A stretch of 64,000 nucleotides of DNA from Pediococcus stilesii (GCF_001437075.1 NZ_JQBX01000003.1:56559-120558), one strand, 5' to 3'; numbered from the stretch's first letter, positions 37,211-48,790 are shown. Translations and numbers: made by a program. Notes: generated from the sequence alone by a model not told the origin.

Positions 37211-37361
37211 TAAATTTGTGCCTCCCATTTAACTTTTCTAATAGTAATAACCAACAAAAAGCTCCAAAATATGTATTTCGAAGCCAAACCTGAATTAGCT
37301 TACCATACGAAAAAACTATTTGCAAACAATGAACGTTATCTATAGTACAACAAGCACAAAA

Positions 37362-38021
37362 TTAGAGACTCTCTAATACCTTTTTGACTTCAGAATAAAC
37401 ATCGTTAATATCCTGATCGCCATTAATATTGTAAAGGAGATGTTTTTCTTCATAGTAATCAATCAACGGCGTGTTAAGTTTTGTATTAACAGCAATGCGA
37501 TTTTTTACTGTTTCTGGCTTGTCGTCCTCACGTTGGAAAAACTCGTGATGTCCACAAACATCACACGTTCCAGCAACCTTTGGTGGATTGTAGAGCTTAT
37601 GATAAGTTGCTCCACAATTCTTACAAATAAATCTGCCAGATAGTCTTTCAACTAAAACTTCAGGATCAACATGTATATTAATCACTGCAGTTAATGGTTT
37701 ATTCAAGCGTGACGTCATTTCGTCTAATGCTTCTGCTTGGACAATATTCCGCGGAAAACCGTCTAACATAAAACCATCATTGACATCATCCATTGCAAGA
37801 CGATCTTCAACGATCCCGTTAGTAACACTATCGGGAACAAGTTCACCCTTATCAATGAACTTCTTAGCTTCCACTCCCATTTCGGTTTCATTCTTCATGG
37901 CATCACGGAAAATGTCGCCGGTTGAGATATGTGGAATTTTATAATCCTCAATAATTTTTTGAGCCTGCGTACCTTTACCAGCACCCGGAAGGCCCATTAA
38001 AACGAGGTTTAATTTACTCAT
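37362..38021 (-). CDS. adk: Adenylate kinase
   Basis: 219 residues. P-loop [10 protein letters not shown] (residues 9-18), the NMP-binding region STGDIFR, and the LID domain with a zinc-type set CKNCGATYH...CDVCG. Balances AMP, ADP and ATP. It lies between secY and infA, the usual spc operon order. Confidence 0.98.
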   Translation of the reverse strand: MSKLNLVLMGLPGAGKGTQAQKIIEDYKIPHISTGDIFRDAMKNETEMGVEAKKFIDKGELVPDSVTNGIVEDRLAMDDVNDGFMLDGFPRNIVQAEALDEMTSRLNKPLTAVINIHVDPEVLVERLSGRFICKNCGATYHKLYNPPKVAGTCDVCGHHEFFQREDDKPETVKNRIAVNTKLNTPLIDYYEEKHLLYNINGDQDINDVYSEVKKVLESL

Positions 38022-38052
38022 TGTAATTCTCCTTCATTGTTAATCTGACGAA

Positions 38053-39351
38053 TTAGTTATGAATGAATCCGATGTATTCTCGTTTCATCATTAATCCTTC
38101 AATCTGGTTAGCTAATTCAATTGCTACACCAACAACAATTAAAAGACTTGTACCACCTAATCCAATTGACTCGTCCAAACCAAAAATATTTGAAGCAAGT
38201 AATGGGATTAATGCAACTAGTCCTAAGAATAGAGCTCCAACAACACTAAGTCTGATTAATAAACCAGACATGTAATCTTGGGTCTTCTTTCCGGGCCAAA
38301 CACCAGGAATATAACTGCCCTGCTTCTGTAAATTCTCAGCTAATTTCTCAGGATTAACCTGAACAAACGCGTAGAAAAATGTAAACAGAACAATTAAAAC
38401 AGTGTACAAGATCGCTCCATCGGTAGTTTGCATATTAAACACATCATTCAAAACTTTATACCAAGAATCTTCAGAATGCGACGATGCAAAAGCCATTAGA
38501 ATTGTTTGTGGAGTAGAAATAAAAGAACTAGCGAAAATTACTGGAATAACACCAGCAACGTTAACCTTTAAAGGTAAGTAACTACTGTCAGATGCTCCTG
38601 ATGCTCTTCTAGTATATTGAATTGGAATTTTTCTACTTGCTTGTTGTACCCATGTAACAAAAATTACAATGGCTAAAATAGCAATTAAAATCAATCCAAC
38701 GTACATAAAGCTCTGAGCCCATTGACTCTTCGGAGTATTAACAAACTGTTCAGTATAAATCTGGTAAATACCAGTTGGGGTTCGTGCAATAATTCCTGCA
38801 AAAATGATCATTGAGACACCTTGTCCAATGCCTCGTTCAGTAATCATGTCTCCCAACCAGGTTGTTAACATCGTTCCCGCCGTAAGAATCAAACCAATCG
38901 TTAAGAAGGTTTGTACATTAGGAGTTTTAACCAGATTCATCTGACTAAGGTAGTTAAAACCAGCTGTAATCCCGATTGATTGAGCAAAAGCAAGGACGAT
39001 TGTTAGCCATCTAGTTGCTTGATTAAGCTTCCGACGCCCAACTTCACCTTGCTTACTCCATTCCACAAATTTAGGAACAATGTCCATTTGTAACAATTGA
39101 ACAATAATTTGTGCCGTGATGTATGGGGAAACACCCATTGCAAAAATGGAATAGTTCGTTAACCCACCACCACTGAATGTATTCAAAATTCCAACCAAGC
39201 CTGACGATGACATGCTTTGCAAAGCTTTCGCGTTAACGCCAGGTACAGTGATATACGATCCTAACCGAAATACAATCAAAATACCAAGTGTAAAAAGAAT
39301 CTTATTTCTAATATCCTTCACTTTTAGAGCATTTTTGACAGTCGTTAGCAT
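38053..39351 (-). CDS. secY: Protein translocase channel subunit SecY
   Basis: 432 residues with ten predicted membrane helices; the central channel of Sec export. The family motifs GVSPYITAQIIVQLLQM (about residue 72) and the periplasm-facing VNPEKLAENLQKQG-to-PG loop before helix 8 are clear. Its ATG overlaps the rplO stop by one base, so it is coupled to L15. Confidence 0.98.
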   Translation of the reverse strand: MLTTVKNALKVKDIRNKILFTLGILIVFRLGSYITVPGVNAKALQSMSSSGLVGILNTFSGGGLTNYSIFAMGVSPYITAQIIVQLLQMDIVPKFVEWSKQGEVGRRKLNQATRWLTIVLAFAQSIGITAGFNYLSQMNLVKTPNVQTFLTIGLILTAGTMLTTWLGDMITERGIGQGVSMIIFAGIIARTPTGIYQIYTEQFVNTPKSQWAQSFMYVGLILIAILAIVIFVTWVQQASRKIPIQYTRRASGASDSSYLPLKVNVAGVIPVIFASSFISTPQTILMAFASSHSEDSWYKVLNDVFNMQTTDGAILYTVLIVLFTFFYAFVQVNPEKLAENLQKQGSYIPGVWPGKKTQDYMSGLLIRLSVVGALFLGLVALIPLLASNIFGLDESIGLGGTSLLIVVGVAIELANQIEGLMMKREYIGFIHN

Positions 39352-39785
39352 TAAATCACCTCGGTTTTACCACCAGCAGCCTCGATTGCTTTTACAGCAG
39401 TCTCAGAGAATTTGTTAGCTTTAACAGTGAGCTTCTTAGAAATTTCACCGTTACCAAGAACTTTAACACCGCTAAGTTGCTTGCCAATAATGCCCGCCTT
39501 AAGCAATGCTTCAGGTGTTACTTCAGCACCTTCATCAAATGCGTTAAGTGCATCTAAATTAACAATAGCAAATTCTTTGCGGTTAATGTTTGTGAATCCA
39601 CGTTTTGGAATTCGACGGTAAAGAGGCATTTGTCCACCTTCAAAACCTAAACGAACCTTACCACGTGCCTTTTGGCCTTTTTGTCCACGACCAGCAGTTT
39701 TACCTGTACCACTAGAAGTACCACGACCAATACGCTTACGGTTCTTACGTGAGCCTTCGCTAGGCTTTAATTCATTCAACTTCAT
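39351..39785 (-). CDS. rplO: 50S ribosomal protein L15
   Basis: 144-residue uL15. The Gly/Arg-rich N-terminal extension ([20 protein letters not shown], about residues 21-40) reaches into 23S rRNA. It directly precedes secY with a one-base overlap. Confidence 0.98.
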   Translation of the reverse strand: MKLNELKPSEGSRKNRKRIGRGTSSGTGKTAGRGQKGQKARGKVRLGFEGGQMPLYRRIPKRGFTNINRKEFAIVNLDALNAFDEGAEVTPEALLKAGIIGKQLSGVKVLGNGEISKKLTVKANKFSETAVKAIEAAGGKTEVI

Positions 39786-39812
39786 GCAAGGAAACCTCCA
39801 ATCTTACAAAAT

Positions 39813-39995
39813 TTATTTTACTTCTTCAACTTCAATTAAATGTGCAATGTGGAAAATAGCTCCACGAGTTGCCTCATTGTTAGGTAGGACAACGGAGCTG
39901 TTTACTCGGCCAAGACCTAATTCCTTAACAATTTTGCGTTGTTTTGGGAGGCGATGTACGGCACTTTTAATTAGTGTAATCTTTAATTGTGACAT
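39813..39995 (-). CDS. rpmD: 50S ribosomal protein L30
   Basis: 60-residue uL30 ([20 protein letters not shown] at the start). It lies between rpsE and rplO as in the standard spc operon. Confidence 0.97.
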   Translation of the reverse strand: MSQLKITLIKSAVHRLPKQRKIVKELGLGRVNSSVVLPNNEATRGAIFHIAHLIEVEEVK

Positions 39996-40008
39996 CAGAA
40001 TATCCTCC

Positions 40009-40512
40009 TTATTCAGCTAAATGATCGACTGAAACCCCACGAAGGGCAGCAACTTCTTCTGCATTACGCATGCTCTTTAAACCTTCAAAAGTAGCACGAA
40101 CAACGTTAACTGGAGTGTTTGAACCCAAACGCTTACTTGTAACATCATCAACACCGGCTAATTCCATAACGGCACGAACAGCACCACCAGCAGCTACTCC
40201 GGAACCTTCAGGAGCTGGCTTCATCAGAATTCGTCCACCACCGTAAACACCGACGGCTTCGTGAGGGAGAGTTGTTCCAACAATAGGAACTTCAATCAAA
40301 CTCTTACGTGCAGTTTCAACTGCTTTACGAATAGCTTCTGGAACTTCTTGAGCTTTACCTGTACCAAAACCTACATGACCGTTCTTGTCACCAACAACGA
40401 CTAAAGCAGCAAAACGAAGACGACGTCCACCTTTTACAACCTTTGTAACACGGTTGATGGCAACTACGCGATCTTCAATTTCCAATTTTTCTGGATCGAT
40501 AAATTTAGACAT
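40009..40512 (-). CDS. rpsE: 30S ribosomal protein S5
   Basis: 167-residue uS5, involved in decoding accuracy. The double-stranded RNA-binding-like N-terminal half includes [19 protein letters not shown], the loop where spectinomycin-resistance changes arise; no such change is apparent. The C-terminal domain includes [16 protein letters not shown]. Confidence 0.98.
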   Translation of the reverse strand: MSKFIDPEKLEIEDRVVAINRVTKVVKGGRRLRFAALVVVGDKNGHVGFGTGKAQEVPEAIRKAVETARKSLIEVPIVGTTLPHEAVGVYGGGRILMKPAPEGSGVAAGGAVRAVMELAGVDDVTSKRLGSNTPVNVVRATFEGLKSMRNAEEVAALRGVSVDHLAE

Positions 40513-40533
40513 GTACGTATTTCCCTCCTATCC

Positions 40534-40890
40534 TTAAAATTTAAGTCCGTTTTCGCGTGCAGCTTCAGCTAAAGCTTGAACGCGACCATGATAGATGTAT
40601 CCACCACGATCAAAAACGACATTTTCAATTTTCTTTTCAACAGCTCGCTTGGCTACTAGAGCACCAACTTGTGATGCTACTTCAGTCTTTGAACCACTTG
40701 AAATTTCGCTATCTAATGTTGAGGCACTAACTAGCGTTACACCCGCTACGTCATCAATTACTTGAGCGTAGATGTTTTTGTTAGAACGATATACATTTAA
40801 GCGTGGGCACTCTGCAGTACCAGAAATTTTTGAACGAACGCGTGCGTGACGACGTTGACGTTTCTTGTTCTTGTCTGGTTTAGAAATCAA
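40534..40890 (-). CDS. rplR: 50S ribosomal protein L18
   Basis: 118-residue uL18, which binds 5S rRNA. TTG at 40890 lies 6 bases after GAGGTGA and gives the family N-terminus [18 protein letters not shown]; the GTG at 40899 is inside that ribosome site. C-terminal [20 protein letters not shown] is diagnostic. Confidence 0.97.
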   Translation of the reverse strand: MISKPDKNKKRQRRHARVRSKISGTAECPRLNVYRSNKNIYAQVIDDVAGVTLVSASTLDSEISSGSKTEVASQVGALVAKRAVEKKIENVVFDRGGYIYHGRVQALAEAARENGLKF

Positions 40891-40941
40891 AATTTTCACC
40901 TCATATTTTTAAACTCGCAGTCAATTTATCAGGCTGCTTGA

Positions 40942-41478
40942 TTATTTACCTGTTTTACCTTCTTTGCGGCGAACATATTCACCAACATAACGAACACCTT
41001 TACCTTTATATGGTTCTGGTGAACGAACGGCACGAATTTCAGCAGCTAAATCACCAACACGTTGTTTGCTGATACCACTGATGTTAATGTGTGTGTTGTC
41101 AGGAACTTCAACCTTAAGGTCTTCTGGAGCTTCCATTTCAACAGGATTTGAATAACCAAGGTTAAGAATCAATGTCTTGCCCTTAAGTTGAGCACGGTAA
41201 CCAACACCAACCAACTCAAGCTTCTTTTCAAATCCATTTGTAACACCTTCAACCATATTGTTGAAGTTAGCACGTGTTGTACCATGTAATGCACGCATCT
41301 TGTTATCGTCATTTGGACGATCAAATGTTACGACGTTTCCGTCAACACTCATAGTAATGTCAGCATTCATAGTACGTGTTAATTCACCCTTAGGTCCTTT
41401 AACAGTTACGACGTTTCCGTCTTGTTTAATTTCAACACCAGCTGGAACTTCAACTGGCTTTCTTCCGATACGGCTCAT
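40942..41478 (-). CDS. rplF: 50S ribosomal protein L6
   Basis: 178-residue uL6 near the GTPase centre. N-terminus [16 protein letters not shown] and C-terminal [19 protein letters not shown] are diagnostic. Confidence 0.98.
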   Translation of the reverse strand: MSRIGRKPVEVPAGVEIKQDGNVVTVKGPKGELTRTMNADITMSVDGNVVTFDRPNDDNKMRALHGTTRANFNNMVEGVTNGFEKKLELVGVGYRAQLKGKTLILNLGYSNPVEMEAPEDLKVEVPDNTHINISGISKQRVGDLAAEIRAVRSPEPYKGKGVRYVGEYVRRKEGKTGK

Positions 41479-41503
41479 TGAACGGCACCTCCTTATCTAA
41501 AAA

Positions 41504-41902
41504 TTACCAGATGTAAGCTAATACTTCTCCACCGATTTTCTTAGCGCGTGCTTCTTTATCTGTGATTACACCTTCAGAAGTTGAGATGATTGCGATACCC
41601 AAACCGTTCAACACCTTAGGAACTTCGTCAGATTTAACGTATGAACGTAATCCAGGTTTTGAAATACGTTTCAAACCAGAGATAACTCGTTCGTTGTTCT
41701 TTCCATATTTTAGGAATACACGAATGATGCCTTGCTTGTCATCGTCAATATATTCAACATCTTTGATAAAGCCTTCGTTCTTAAGAATTTCGGCGATATC
41801 CTTTTTAATTTTTGATGCAGGTACTTCTAAAGATTCGTGGCGAACCATGTTCGCATTACGAATACGAGTAAGAAAGTCTGCAATAGGATCTGTCATAGAC
41901 AT
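41504..41902 (-). CDS. rpsH: 30S ribosomal protein S8
   Basis: 132-residue uS8, binder of 16S helix 21 and, in E. coli, translational repressor of the spc operon. [20 protein letters not shown] and C-terminal [12 protein letters not shown] are diagnostic. Start at 41902 or two codons later (41896). Confidence 0.98.
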   Translation of the reverse strand: MSMTDPIADFLTRIRNANMVRHESLEVPASKIKKDIAEILKNEGFIKDVEYIDDDKQGIIRVFLKYGKNNERVISGLKRISKPGLRSYVKSDEVPKVLNGLGIAIISTSEGVITDKEARAKKIGGEVLAYIW

Positions 41903-41936
41903 TCAGTATTACCCTCCTTTGACTCTGATTTCTTTT

Positions 41937-42122
41937 TTACCAACTAGCTTTCTTCATACCAGGAATTTGTCCTTCATGAGCTAATTCACGAAGGCAAATA
42001 CGGCATAAATGGAATTTACGGTATACAGAGTGTGGACGACCACAACGTTCACAACGTGTGTATGCCTGTGTTGAGAACTTAGCAGGACGTTCACTCTTTA
42101 CAACTAATGATTTTTTAGCCAA
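41937..42122 (-). CDS. rpsZ: 30S ribosomal protein S14 type Z (zinc form)
   Basis: 61-residue uS14 with an intact zinc ribbon, CERCGRPH followed by CRICLRE (four Cys). This is the short, zinc-dependent version typical in the spc operon of Firmicutes, between rplE and rpsH. Confidence 0.98.
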   Translation of the reverse strand: MAKKSLVVKSERPAKFSTQAYTRCERCGRPHSVYRKFHLCRICLRELAHEGQIPGMKKASW

Positions 42123-42140
42123 TTTGTTTGCTCCCTTCGC

Positions 42141-42683
42141 TTACTTTTCAAATGGCATTCCTAATTGTGCCAATAATTCACGTGATTCTTCATCTGTATT
42201 TGCAGTTGTAACAATCACGATATCTAAACCACGAACGCGGTTAACATTATCAAAATCGATTTCTGGGAAAATCAATTGTTCGCGAACACCTAATGTGTAG
42301 TTACCACGACCATCAAATGCCTTGCGGCTAACACCACGGAAGTCACGAACACGAGGTAATGAAACATTGATTAACTTATCTAGAAAATCATACATTCTTT
42401 CCCCACGTAGTGTAACTTTAGCACCAATTGACATACCTTCACGAAGACGGAAACCAGCGATTGATTTCTTAGCCTTCGTAACAAGAGGCTTTTGACCTGA
42501 AATAAGTTCCAACTCAGCAACTGCTTCATCTAAGTTTTTAGAATTAGTAACTGCGTCACCGACACCCATGTTCAAGACAATTTTTTCAATCTTAGGTACT
42601 TGCATAACTGATGTGTAGTCAAACTTTTTAACCAAATCAGGTGTGATTTCGTTAACGAATTTTTCTTTTAAACGATTTGCCAT
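42141..42683 (-). CDS. rplE: 50S ribosomal protein L5
   Basis: 180-residue uL5, which carries 5S rRNA into the central protuberance and contacts the P-site t[22 protein letters not shown] and the C-terminal [15 protein letters not shown] are diagnostic. Confidence 0.98.
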   Translation of the reverse strand: MANRLKEKFVNEITPDLVKKFDYTSVMQVPKIEKIVLNMGVGDAVTNSKNLDEAVAELELISGQKPLVTKAKKSIAGFRLREGMSIGAKVTLRGERMYDFLDKLINVSLPRVRDFRGVSRKAFDGRGNYTLGVREQLIFPEIDFDNVNRVRGLDIVIVTTANTDEESRELLAQLGMPFEK

Positions 42684-42710
42684 GAATTATATTTCCTCCC
42701 TTCGCTTAGA

Positions 42711-43022
42711 TTACTTGTCGATACTCTCGCCAGATTTTTTTGAAACTCTTACTTTCTTGCCATCAACAACTTTGAAGCCAACGCGTGTTGGTTCATTTGT
42801 AGATGGATCGATAAGCATAACATTTGAAACATCCATTGGTGCTTCAACGTCAAGAATTCCACCTTGAGGATTTGCATTGTTAGGTTTTTGATGTTTTTTA
42901 ATCATGTTTAAACCTTCAACAACAACACGGTTCTTTTTAGCAAGTGTTTGTTTAATGGTACCTTCCTTGCCCTTGTCTTTTCCGCTAATTACGCGAACTT
43001 TGTCGCCAACTTTTACGAACAT
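42711..43022 (-). CDS. rplX: 50S ribosomal protein L24
   Basis: 103-residue uL24, an assembly initiator at the exit tunnel. The KOW motif [19 protein letters not shown] opens the protein. It lies between rplN and rplE. Confidence 0.98.
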   Translation of the reverse strand: MFVKVGDKVRVISGKDKGKEGTIKQTLAKKNRVVVEGLNMIKKHQKPNNANPQGGILDVEAPMDVSNVMLIDPSTNEPTRVGFKVVDGKKVRVSKKSGESIDK

Positions 43023-43055
43023 TTAATGGCGCACCTCCTTCGTTATGATGGTTGA

Positions 43056-43424
43056 TTACAATACTTCAGGAGCCAAAGAAACAATCTTCATGTAATCTTT
43101 GTCACGTAGTTCACGTGCAACAGGTCCGAAGATACGTGTTCCTTGAGGGCTCTTATCATCTTTAATTAATACTGCAGCATTTTCGTCAAATTTGATGTAT
43201 GAACCATCAGCACGGTGTGCACCATGTTTCGTACGAACAACAACAGCTTTAACAACGTCACCTTTTTTGACAACGCCACCTGGTGTTGCTTGTTTTACAG
43301 TAGCAACAACGATGTCACCAATGTAACCAAATTTAACACGGGAACCACCCAATACTTTAATTACCAACAGTTCACGTGCTCCAGAATTGTCAGCAACTTT
43401 TAAACGACTCTCTTGTTGGATCAC
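43056..43424 (-). CDS. rplN: 50S ribosomal protein L14
   Basis: 122-residue uL14 at the subunit interface. [20 protein letters not shown] and [20 protein letters not shown] are diagnostic. Confidence 0.98.
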   Translation of the reverse strand: MIQQESRLKVADNSGARELLVIKVLGGSRVKFGYIGDIVVATVKQATPGGVVKKGDVVKAVVVRTKHGAHRADGSYIKFDENAAVLIKDDKSPQGTRIFGPVARELRDKDYMKIVSLAPEVL

Positions 43425-43470
43425 AGTTAGTGTCCTCCCTTCAATTGTGTATCAGAATACGAAATATGAG

Positions 43471-43737
43471 TTAGATAATAACCGCTTTTTCAACAATATC
43501 AATCAAACGGAATCTCTTTGTAGCTGACAAAGGTCTTGTTTCCATGATTGTTACAATATCGCCAATCTTTGCTGTGTTATTTTCATCATGTGCTTTATAT
43601 TTCTTTGAGTACTTTACACGTTTACCATAAACAGGATGTGTTTTGTAAGTATCAATTTGAACTGTAATTGTCTTGTCCATCTTGTCGGAAACAACGCGTC
43701 CTTGATAAACCTTACGTGCGTTACGTTCTTCACTCAT
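43471..43737 (-). CDS. rpsQ: 30S ribosomal protein S17
   Basis: 88-residue uS17, an early 16S-binding protein. [19 protein letters not shown] and [20 protein letters not shown] are diagnostic. It lies 27 bases after rpmC. Confidence 0.98.
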   Translation of the reverse strand: MSEERNARKVYQGRVVSDKMDKTITVQIDTYKTHPVYGKRVKYSKKYKAHDENNTAKIGDIVTIMETRPLSATKRFRLIDIVEKAVII

Positions 43738-43763
43738 TAACTAAGTCCTCCCTTCGTATTCTT

Positions 43764-43958
43764 TTACTTGTTTAATTCTTGTTGACGTAGAGCAGTTTTG
43801 ATTCGAGCAATGTTCTTACGAACAGCTTTAAGGCGAGCAGTATTTTCAAGTTGGCCAGTAGCCAATTGGAAACGTAGGTTGAATAACTCGTCCTTATACT
43901 CTTTTTCCTTATTGATCATTTCGTCAGTGGTTAATTCATTAATTTCTTTAGCCTTCAT
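43764..43958 (-). CDS. rpmC: 50S ribosomal protein L29
   Basis: 64-residue uL29 near the tunnel exit. ATG at 43958 gives the family start [10 protein letters not shown] and overlaps the rplP end by 11 bases; a GTG at 43970 is possible. The [19 protein letters not shown] signature is present. Confidence 0.95.
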
Positions 43959-44382
43959 CTGATTCGCCACCTACTTCCTCGCGTTCGATAATCTTTGTCT
44001 TCACAGGAAGTTTCATTGCTGCCAAACGTAGAGCTTCGCGAGCAACTTCTTCAGGAACACCTGCAACTTCAAACATAACCTTTTCGCGTTTTACTGGAGC
44101 TACCCATCCTTCTGGAGTACCTTTACCATTACCCATACGAACACCCACACCTTTAGATGTGTATGACTTATGAGGGAAAATCTTAATCCAAACTTTACCG
44201 CCACGTTTCATATAACGTGTCATAGCGATACGTGCAGCTTCGATTTGGCGGTTAGTAATCCATGATGAAGTCAAGGCTTGTAAACCATATTCACCAAAAG
44301 CAACTGTCTTACCGCCTTTAGCGGCACCACGCATACGTCCACGATGTTCGCGACGATGTTTTACTCTCTTAGGTACTAACAT
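43948..44382 (-). CDS. rplP: 50S ribosomal protein L16
   Basis: 144-residue uL16, which helps place A-site t[22 protein letters not shown] and the loop [17 protein letters not shown] are diagnostic. It follows rpsC by 2 bases and overlaps rpmC. Confidence 0.98.
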
Positions 44383-44384
44383 GC

Positions 44385-45056
44385 TTATTTCCCTCCTTGT
44401 TCTTTAGAGTTTTTCTTTACTTCCTTTACTTCAGGTAAAATTTCACCACGGTAGATCCATGTCTTAACACCGAGTTGTCCGTATGTAGTACGAGCTTCAA
44501 CCCAAGCATAGTCCACATCAGCACGAAGTGTGTGAAGAGGAACTTTACCTTCTGAGTAGTGTTCTACACGAGACATATCAGCACCGTTTAAACGACCGGC
44601 AACCTGTGTCTTAATACCTTTAGCGCCAGAGCGCATTGTCCGTTGCATTGCTTGCTTCATAGCACGACGGAATGCAACACGACCTTCTAATTGAGCAGCA
44701 ATGTTTTCACCAACAAGTTTTGCTTCAAGATCAGGTTTTTTGATCTCAACAATGTTAATGTGAACACGTTTGCCAGTTAATTGATTTAATTGATTACGCA
44801 ACTTTTCAACTTCTGATCCACCTTTACCGATAACCATACCTGGTTTAGCTGTGTGAATTGAAATGTTTACACGATTTGCAGCACGTTCAATTTCAACAGT
44901 AGATACAGAAGCATCAGTGAGTTGCTTTGCGATAAATTCACGAATCTTGATATCTTCGGCTAAAAACTTTGCAAAGTCTTTATCAGCATACCATTTTGCT
45001 TGCCAATCACGAATGACACCAACACGGAATCCATTAGGATTTACTTTTTGACCCAC
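44385..45056 (-). CDS. rpsC: 30S ribosomal protein S3
   Basis: 223-residue uS3 at the mRNA entry channel. The KH domain motif [15 protein letters not shown] (about residues 72-86) and the [18 protein letters not shown] start are diagnostic. Confidence 0.98.
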   Translation of the reverse strand: MGQKVNPNGFRVGVIRDWQAKWYADKDFAKFLAEDIKIREFIAKQLTDASVSTVEIERAANRVNISIHTAKPGMVIGKGGSEVEKLRNQLNQLTGKRVHINIVEIKKPDLEAKLVGENIAAQLEGRVAFRRAMKQAMQRTMRSGAKGIKTQVAGRLNGADMSRVEHYSEGKVPLHTLRADVDYAWVEARTTYGQLGVKTWIYRGEILPEVKEVKKNSKEQGGK

Positions 45057-45059
45057 GCG

Positions 45060-45416
45060 TTATCCCTCCTGTTTTTCTGATACTACAACTGTAATATGAC
45101 TTGTACGTTTGTTGATTGGTGATGCAGAACCTTTCGCACGAGGACGGAAACGTTTCAACGTTGGTCCTTCGTTAACAAAAACTTTGCTAATCACTAGATC
45201 TTCACGATCCAAATCAAAGTTGTTTTCAGCATTTGCCACTGCAGACTTCAAAACCTTTTCAACAACAGGTGAAGCACTGCGTGGTGTAAATTTAAGAATT
45301 GCAAAAGCTTCAGCGACACTTTTACCTCTGATAAGATCGACTACGAGACGAACCTTACGAGCGGCAATACGAACAGTCTTTGCAGTTGCCTGTGCAGATG
45401 TTACTTGTTCAGCCAT
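45060..45416 (-). CDS. rplV: 50S ribosomal protein L22
   Basis: 118-residue uL22, whose beta-hairpin lines the exit tunnel. [19 protein letters not shown] and the hairpin [19 protein letters not shown] are intact, with no macrolide-type insertion or deletion seen. Confidence 0.98.
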   Translation of the reverse strand: MAEQVTSAQATAKTVRIAARKVRLVVDLIRGKSVAEAFAILKFTPRSASPVVEKVLKSAVANAENNFDLDREDLVISKVFVNEGPTLKRFRPRAKGSASPINKRTSHITVVVSEKQEG

Positions 45417-45428
45417 GATTCATCCTCC

Positions 45429-45710
45429 TTACTTTCCAGATGTCTTTTTGTCGTCGCCACCGTGACCACGGAATGTGCGAGTTGGAACAAATTCGCCAAG
45501 CTTATGACCAACCATATCGTCTTGGATATAAACTGGAACATGTTTTCTACCATCGTATACAGCGATTGTGTATCCGATGAAGCTTGGAAAAATTGTTGAA
45601 CGACGTGACCATGTTTTAATAACTGACTTCTTGTCAGAATCTTTTTGAGCATCAATCTTCTTTAAAAGATGTTCATCAGCAAATGGTCCCTTTTTTAAAC
45701 TACGACCCAT
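45429..45710 (-). CDS. rpsS: 30S ribosomal protein S19
   Basis: 93-residue uS19 of the 30S head. [19 protein letters not shown] and [15 protein letters not shown] are diagnostic. Confidence 0.98.
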   Translation of the reverse strand: MGRSLKKGPFADEHLLKKIDAQKDSDKKSVIKTWSRRSTIFPSFIGYTIAVYDGRKHVPVYIQDDMVGHKLGEFVPTRTFRGHGGDDKKTSGK

Positions 45711-45736
45711 TAATTTGACCTCCTTCGAAAACTGTT

Positions 45737-46585
45737 CTAGATATTACCTAAGCGACCGCGCTTACGACCGCGAACGATAAATTTGTTTGACTTGTTATGT
45801 TTGTTACGAGTCTTCTTACCGATTGTTTTCTTACCCCATGGAGAAAGTGGAGATGGACGACCGATAGGTGCTTTACCTTCACCACCACCATGTGGATGAT
45901 CGTTAGGGTTCATTACAGAACCACGAACATGTGGGCGTTGACCAGCGTAACGAGTACGTCCAGCTTTACCAACATTGATAAGTTCATGTTCTTCGTTACC
46001 AACTGCACCGATTGTTGCACGGTTTGTTGCAAGAACCATACGAACTTCAGAAGAAGCAAGACGGATAAGTACATACTTACCTTCTTTACCAAGTAATTGA
46101 GCAGATGTTCCAGCGGAACGAACAAGTTGTCCACCCTTACCAGGTTTTAATTCAATATTGTGGATAACCGTACCAACAGGAATATCTGTAAGTGGTAGTG
46201 CGTTACCTACTTTAATATCAGCTTCTGGACCAGATTGAACCTTGTCGCCAACCTTTAGTCCCTTAGGAGCAATGATATATGATTTAACACCGTCAGCATA
46301 AACAAGCAAAGCAATGTTAGCTGTACGATTTGGATCATATTCAATAGCTTTTACTGTAGCTGGAACATCATCTTTAATACGTTTAAAGTCGATGATACGA
46401 TATTGACGTTTATTTCCACCACCGCGATGGCGAACTGTCATACGACCGTAGTTATTACGACCAGCAGTATGGCTTTGAGATTCCAACAATGACTTTTCTG
46501 GACTCTTCTTTGTGATTTCAGAATAGTCCAATTGTGTCATGCCACGACGAGCATTCGTTGTTGGTTTAAATTTCTTAATCCCCAC
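45737..46585 (-). CDS. rplB: 50S ribosomal protein L2
   Basis: 282-residue uL2, needed for the peptidyl-transferase centre and subunit joining. The C-terminal signature [20 protein letters not shown] (about residues 219-238) includes the conserved His. Slightly longer than the ~276 typical length, mainly in the N-terminal region ([11 protein letters not shown]). Confidence 0.98.
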   Translation of the reverse strand: MGIKKFKPTTNARRGMTQLDYSEITKKSPEKSLLESQSHTAGRNNYGRMTVRHRGGGNKRQYRIIDFKRIKDDVPATVKAIEYDPNRTANIALLVYADGVKSYIIAPKGLKVGDKVQSGPEADIKVGNALPLTDIPVGTVIHNIELKPGKGGQLVRSAGTSAQLLGKEGKYVLIRLASSEVRMVLATNRATIGAVGNEEHELINVGKAGRTRYAGQRPHVRGSVMNPNDHPHGGGEGKAPIGRPSPLSPWGKKTIGKKTRNKHNKSNKFIVRGRKRGRLGNI

Positions 46586-46607
46586 GTTGTTTTCCTCCTA
46601 TATTTTT

Positions 46608-46895
46608 TTATTCTTCACCAAATAATTGGATTTCTTTTGAATCTTCAGAAAGTTGAACGATTGCCTTACGACGTTTCTTTGTGTAACCAGCGTAACGGCC
46701 TTGACGCTTTAACTTTCCTTTAACGTTCATAATATTGATTTTTGTAACCGTAACTTCAAAGATCTCTTCAATAGCTTTTTTAACTTGAGTCTTTGTAGCA
46801 CGTGGATCTACATCAAATGTATAACGTTTGTCATCGATTAGCGCCATTGAAGTTTCTGTAACAACAGGGCGTAAAATAATATCACGTGATTCCAT
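46608..46895 (-). CDS. rplW: 50S ribosomal protein L23
   Basis: 95-residue uL23, the exit-site docking point for trigger factor and [22 protein letters not shown] and [19 protein letters not shown] are diagnostic. Its ATG overlaps the rplD stop by one base. Confidence 0.98.
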   Translation of the reverse strand: MESRDIILRPVVTETSMALIDDKRYTFDVDPRATKTQVKKAIEEIFEVTVTKINIMNVKGKLKRQGRYAGYTKKRRKAIVQLSEDSKEIQLFGEE

Positions 46896-47518
46896 TATGC
46901 TAGAGCCTCCTCTACTTGAGAAAGAGCCTTTTGTGTAATGACAAGTTTGTCGCTATTCATAATATCTAAAACGTTGATACCTGAAGGTTCAACAATCTTT
47001 ACATTAGATAAATTACGAGCAGCCAATACAGCACTTTCGTTATCTTCTTCAAGAACTAATAGAGCTTTCTTTTCAACATTAAGATTACTTAATGATTTAG
47101 CGAAGTCCTTAGTCTTTGGAGTTTCGAACTTAAATTCGTCAACGACTACTAAGCTTTCGTCCAATACCTTCTGTGAAAGTACTGACTTCAATGCTAAGCG
47201 ACGCATTTTCTTTGGAATGCTGTAAGCATATGAGCGAGGAGTTGGTCCGAAGACAATTCCTCCACCACGCCATTGAGGTGAACGAATTGAACCTTGACGA
47301 GCACGTCCAGTACCCTTTTGACGCCATGGTTTTCTACCACCACCACGTACAGCACTACGATTCTTAACAGCGTGAGTTCCTTGACGCATAGATGCGCGTT
47401 GCATAACTACAGCTTCAAAAACTACGTCGTTATTAGGTTCAATACCGAAAATGTCGGCATTTAATTCAACGTCACCATTTTGAGTTCCGTCTTGTTTGAA
47501 TAATGATACGTTAGCCAT
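46895..47518 (-). CDS. rplD: 50S ribosomal protein L4
   Basis: 207-residue uL4, tunnel-lining protein and, in E. coli, repressor of the S10 operon. The loop [20 protein letters not shown] (about residues 53-72) reaches the tunnel. It may act on the structured leader upstream of rpsJ, but that is untested. Confidence 0.98.
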   Translation of the reverse strand: MANVSLFKQDGTQNGDVELNADIFGIEPNNDVVFEAVVMQRASMRQGTHAVKNRSAVRGGGRKPWRQKGTGRARQGSIRSPQWRGGGIVFGPTPRSYAYSIPKKMRRLALKSVLSQKVLDESLVVVDEFKFETPKTKDFAKSLSNLNVEKKALLVLEEDNESAVLAARNLSNVKIVEPSGINVLDIMNSDKLVITQKALSQVEEALA

Positions 47519-47536
47519 TTATTTGGTCCTCCTCTC

Positions 47537-48169
47537 TTATTTAGTGTTCTTTACAGTACTTTTAACAACTACATATGATTTCTTAGCACCAGGTACATTA
47601 CCCTTAACTAATAATACGTTGTTTTCTGTATCTGCCTTAACGATTTCTAGATGTTGAATTGTAACTGTTTTGTTACCCATACGACCTGGTAATTTCTTCC
47701 CTGGGAATACGCGGTTAATAACTGCTCCAAGAGAACCAGGACGACGGTGATAACGAGAACCGTGCGCCATCGGACCACGACTTTGACCGTCTTTTTTGAT
47801 AACACCTTGGAAACCATGTCCCTTAGTAGTACCAGTTACATCGACGATTTCGCCTGCTTCAAAAATGTCAGCTGCAATTGTGTCTCCGACTTTGACGTCC
47901 CCAAGCTCAACATTTCTGATTTCGTGAATGAAGCGCTTAGGATTTGTATTTGCTTTTGCTACGTGGCCTTGTTCAGGTTTGCTACTCAACACTTGACGCT
48001 TGTCGTCAAAACCTAATTGAACTGATGAATAACCATCGTTTTCAACAGTCTTAAGTTGTAAGACAACGTTAGGAGTTGTGTCGATTACTGTAACGGGAAT
48101 TAATTCACCTGCTTCAGTAAAAACCTGTGTCATTCCGACCTTTTTACCTAAGATTCCTTTTGTGGTCAT
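47537..48169 (-). CDS. rplC: 50S ribosomal protein L3
   Basis: 210-residue uL3 near the peptidyl-transferase centre. [20 protein letters not shown] and the loop [20 protein letters not shown] are diagnostic. Confidence 0.98.
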   Translation of the reverse strand: MTTKGILGKKVGMTQVFTEAGELIPVTVIDTTPNVVLQLKTVENDGYSSVQLGFDDKRQVLSSKPEQGHVAKANTNPKRFIHEIRNVELGDVKVGDTIAADIFEAGEIVDVTGTTKGHGFQGVIKKDGQSRGPMAHGSRYHRRPGSLGAVINRVFPGKKLPGRMGNKTVTIQHLEIVKADTENNVLLVKGNVPGAKKSYVVVKSTVKNTK

Positions 48170-48194
48170 TAGTACACCTCCGTTTGTGATTAAA

Positions 48195-48503
48195 TTATAG
48201 TTTGATTTCGATATCTACACCACTTGGCAAGTCAAGCTTCATCAATGAATCCACTGTCTTTGGTGTTGGGTTAACGATATCAATCAATCGTTTGTGTGTG
48301 CGCATTTCGAACTGTTCACGAGCCTTCTTGAACTTATGTGGAGAACTCAAAACAGTATATACTGTACGTTCTGTTGGCAATGGGATTGGACCCGAAATTG
48401 TTGCACCAGTACGTTTTGCTGTTTCAACAATCTTGTCAGCAGATTGATCTAAAATGCGGTGTTCGTAAGCCTTAAGGCGAATACGAATTTTTTGTTTTGC
48501 CAT
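48195..48503 (-). CDS. rpsJ: 30S ribosomal protein S10
   Basis: 102-residue uS10 (NusE), also an antitermination factor. [20 protein letters not shown] starts at the ATG at 48503, right after AAGGAGGT. An in-frame extension to 48575 would run into the leader and is rejected. First gene of the S10-spc-alpha superoperon (48503 down to 34612). Confidence 0.98.
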   Translation of the reverse strand: MAKQKIRIRLKAYEHRILDQSADKIVETAKRTGATISGPIPLPTERTVYTVLSSPHKFKKAREQFEMRTHKRLIDIVNPTPKTVDSLMKLDLPSGVDIEIKL

Positions 48504-48666
48504 TGTGTTACCTCCTTCGTCTATTTTAAAAAATAAGACTTGCTCCGTGAAAATTACCGCCACACCCTGTGGCAAAGCGGCCGGGTGTGTCGCAACCTTT
48601 CACATCAACGCTATGCTTATACACCACCGTTCGGAGGGCATAATACTCCCTCTCTAAAAACGGTAC
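48504..48666 (-). ncRNA. Structured 5' leader of the S10 operon
   Basis: About 163 bases from the predicted start site to rpsJ. On the minus strand, CCGTT...AACGG (48628-48663) encloses GAGGG/CCCTC. A second long hairpin (48547-48604) has GTGAAA/TTTCAC at its base and CACACCC/GGGTGTG near its top. A third AT-rich hairpin lies just before the ribosome site. This is a plausible ribosomal-protein autoregulation leader; L4 control is known in E. coli, but this RNA does not have to match it. Confidence 0.55.
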
Positions 48667-48672
48667 TTGATA

Positions 48673-48701
48673 ATAATACATGATAATTCCTTGTATGACA
48701 A
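48673..48701 (-). promoter_or_regulatory. Promoter of the S10-spc-alpha superoperon
   Basis: Minus-strand TTGTCA, 17 bases, TATTAT, between the fusA terminator and the structured leader. Confidence 0.85.
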
Positions 48702-48727
48702 GGGTTTTGATAAATTTATTTTAAAAT

Positions 48728-48775
48728 AAAAAAAGAAGCCCTTTCACTAAATTTATAAATCAGTGATTAGACTTC
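48728..48775 (-). terminator. Terminator after fusA
   Basis: Minus-strand GAAGTC pairs with GGCTTC, and TCACT with AGTGA inside it, followed by T7. It separates the str and S10 operons. Confidence 0.85.
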
Positions 48776-48790
48776 TTAATTTTTTAGAAA

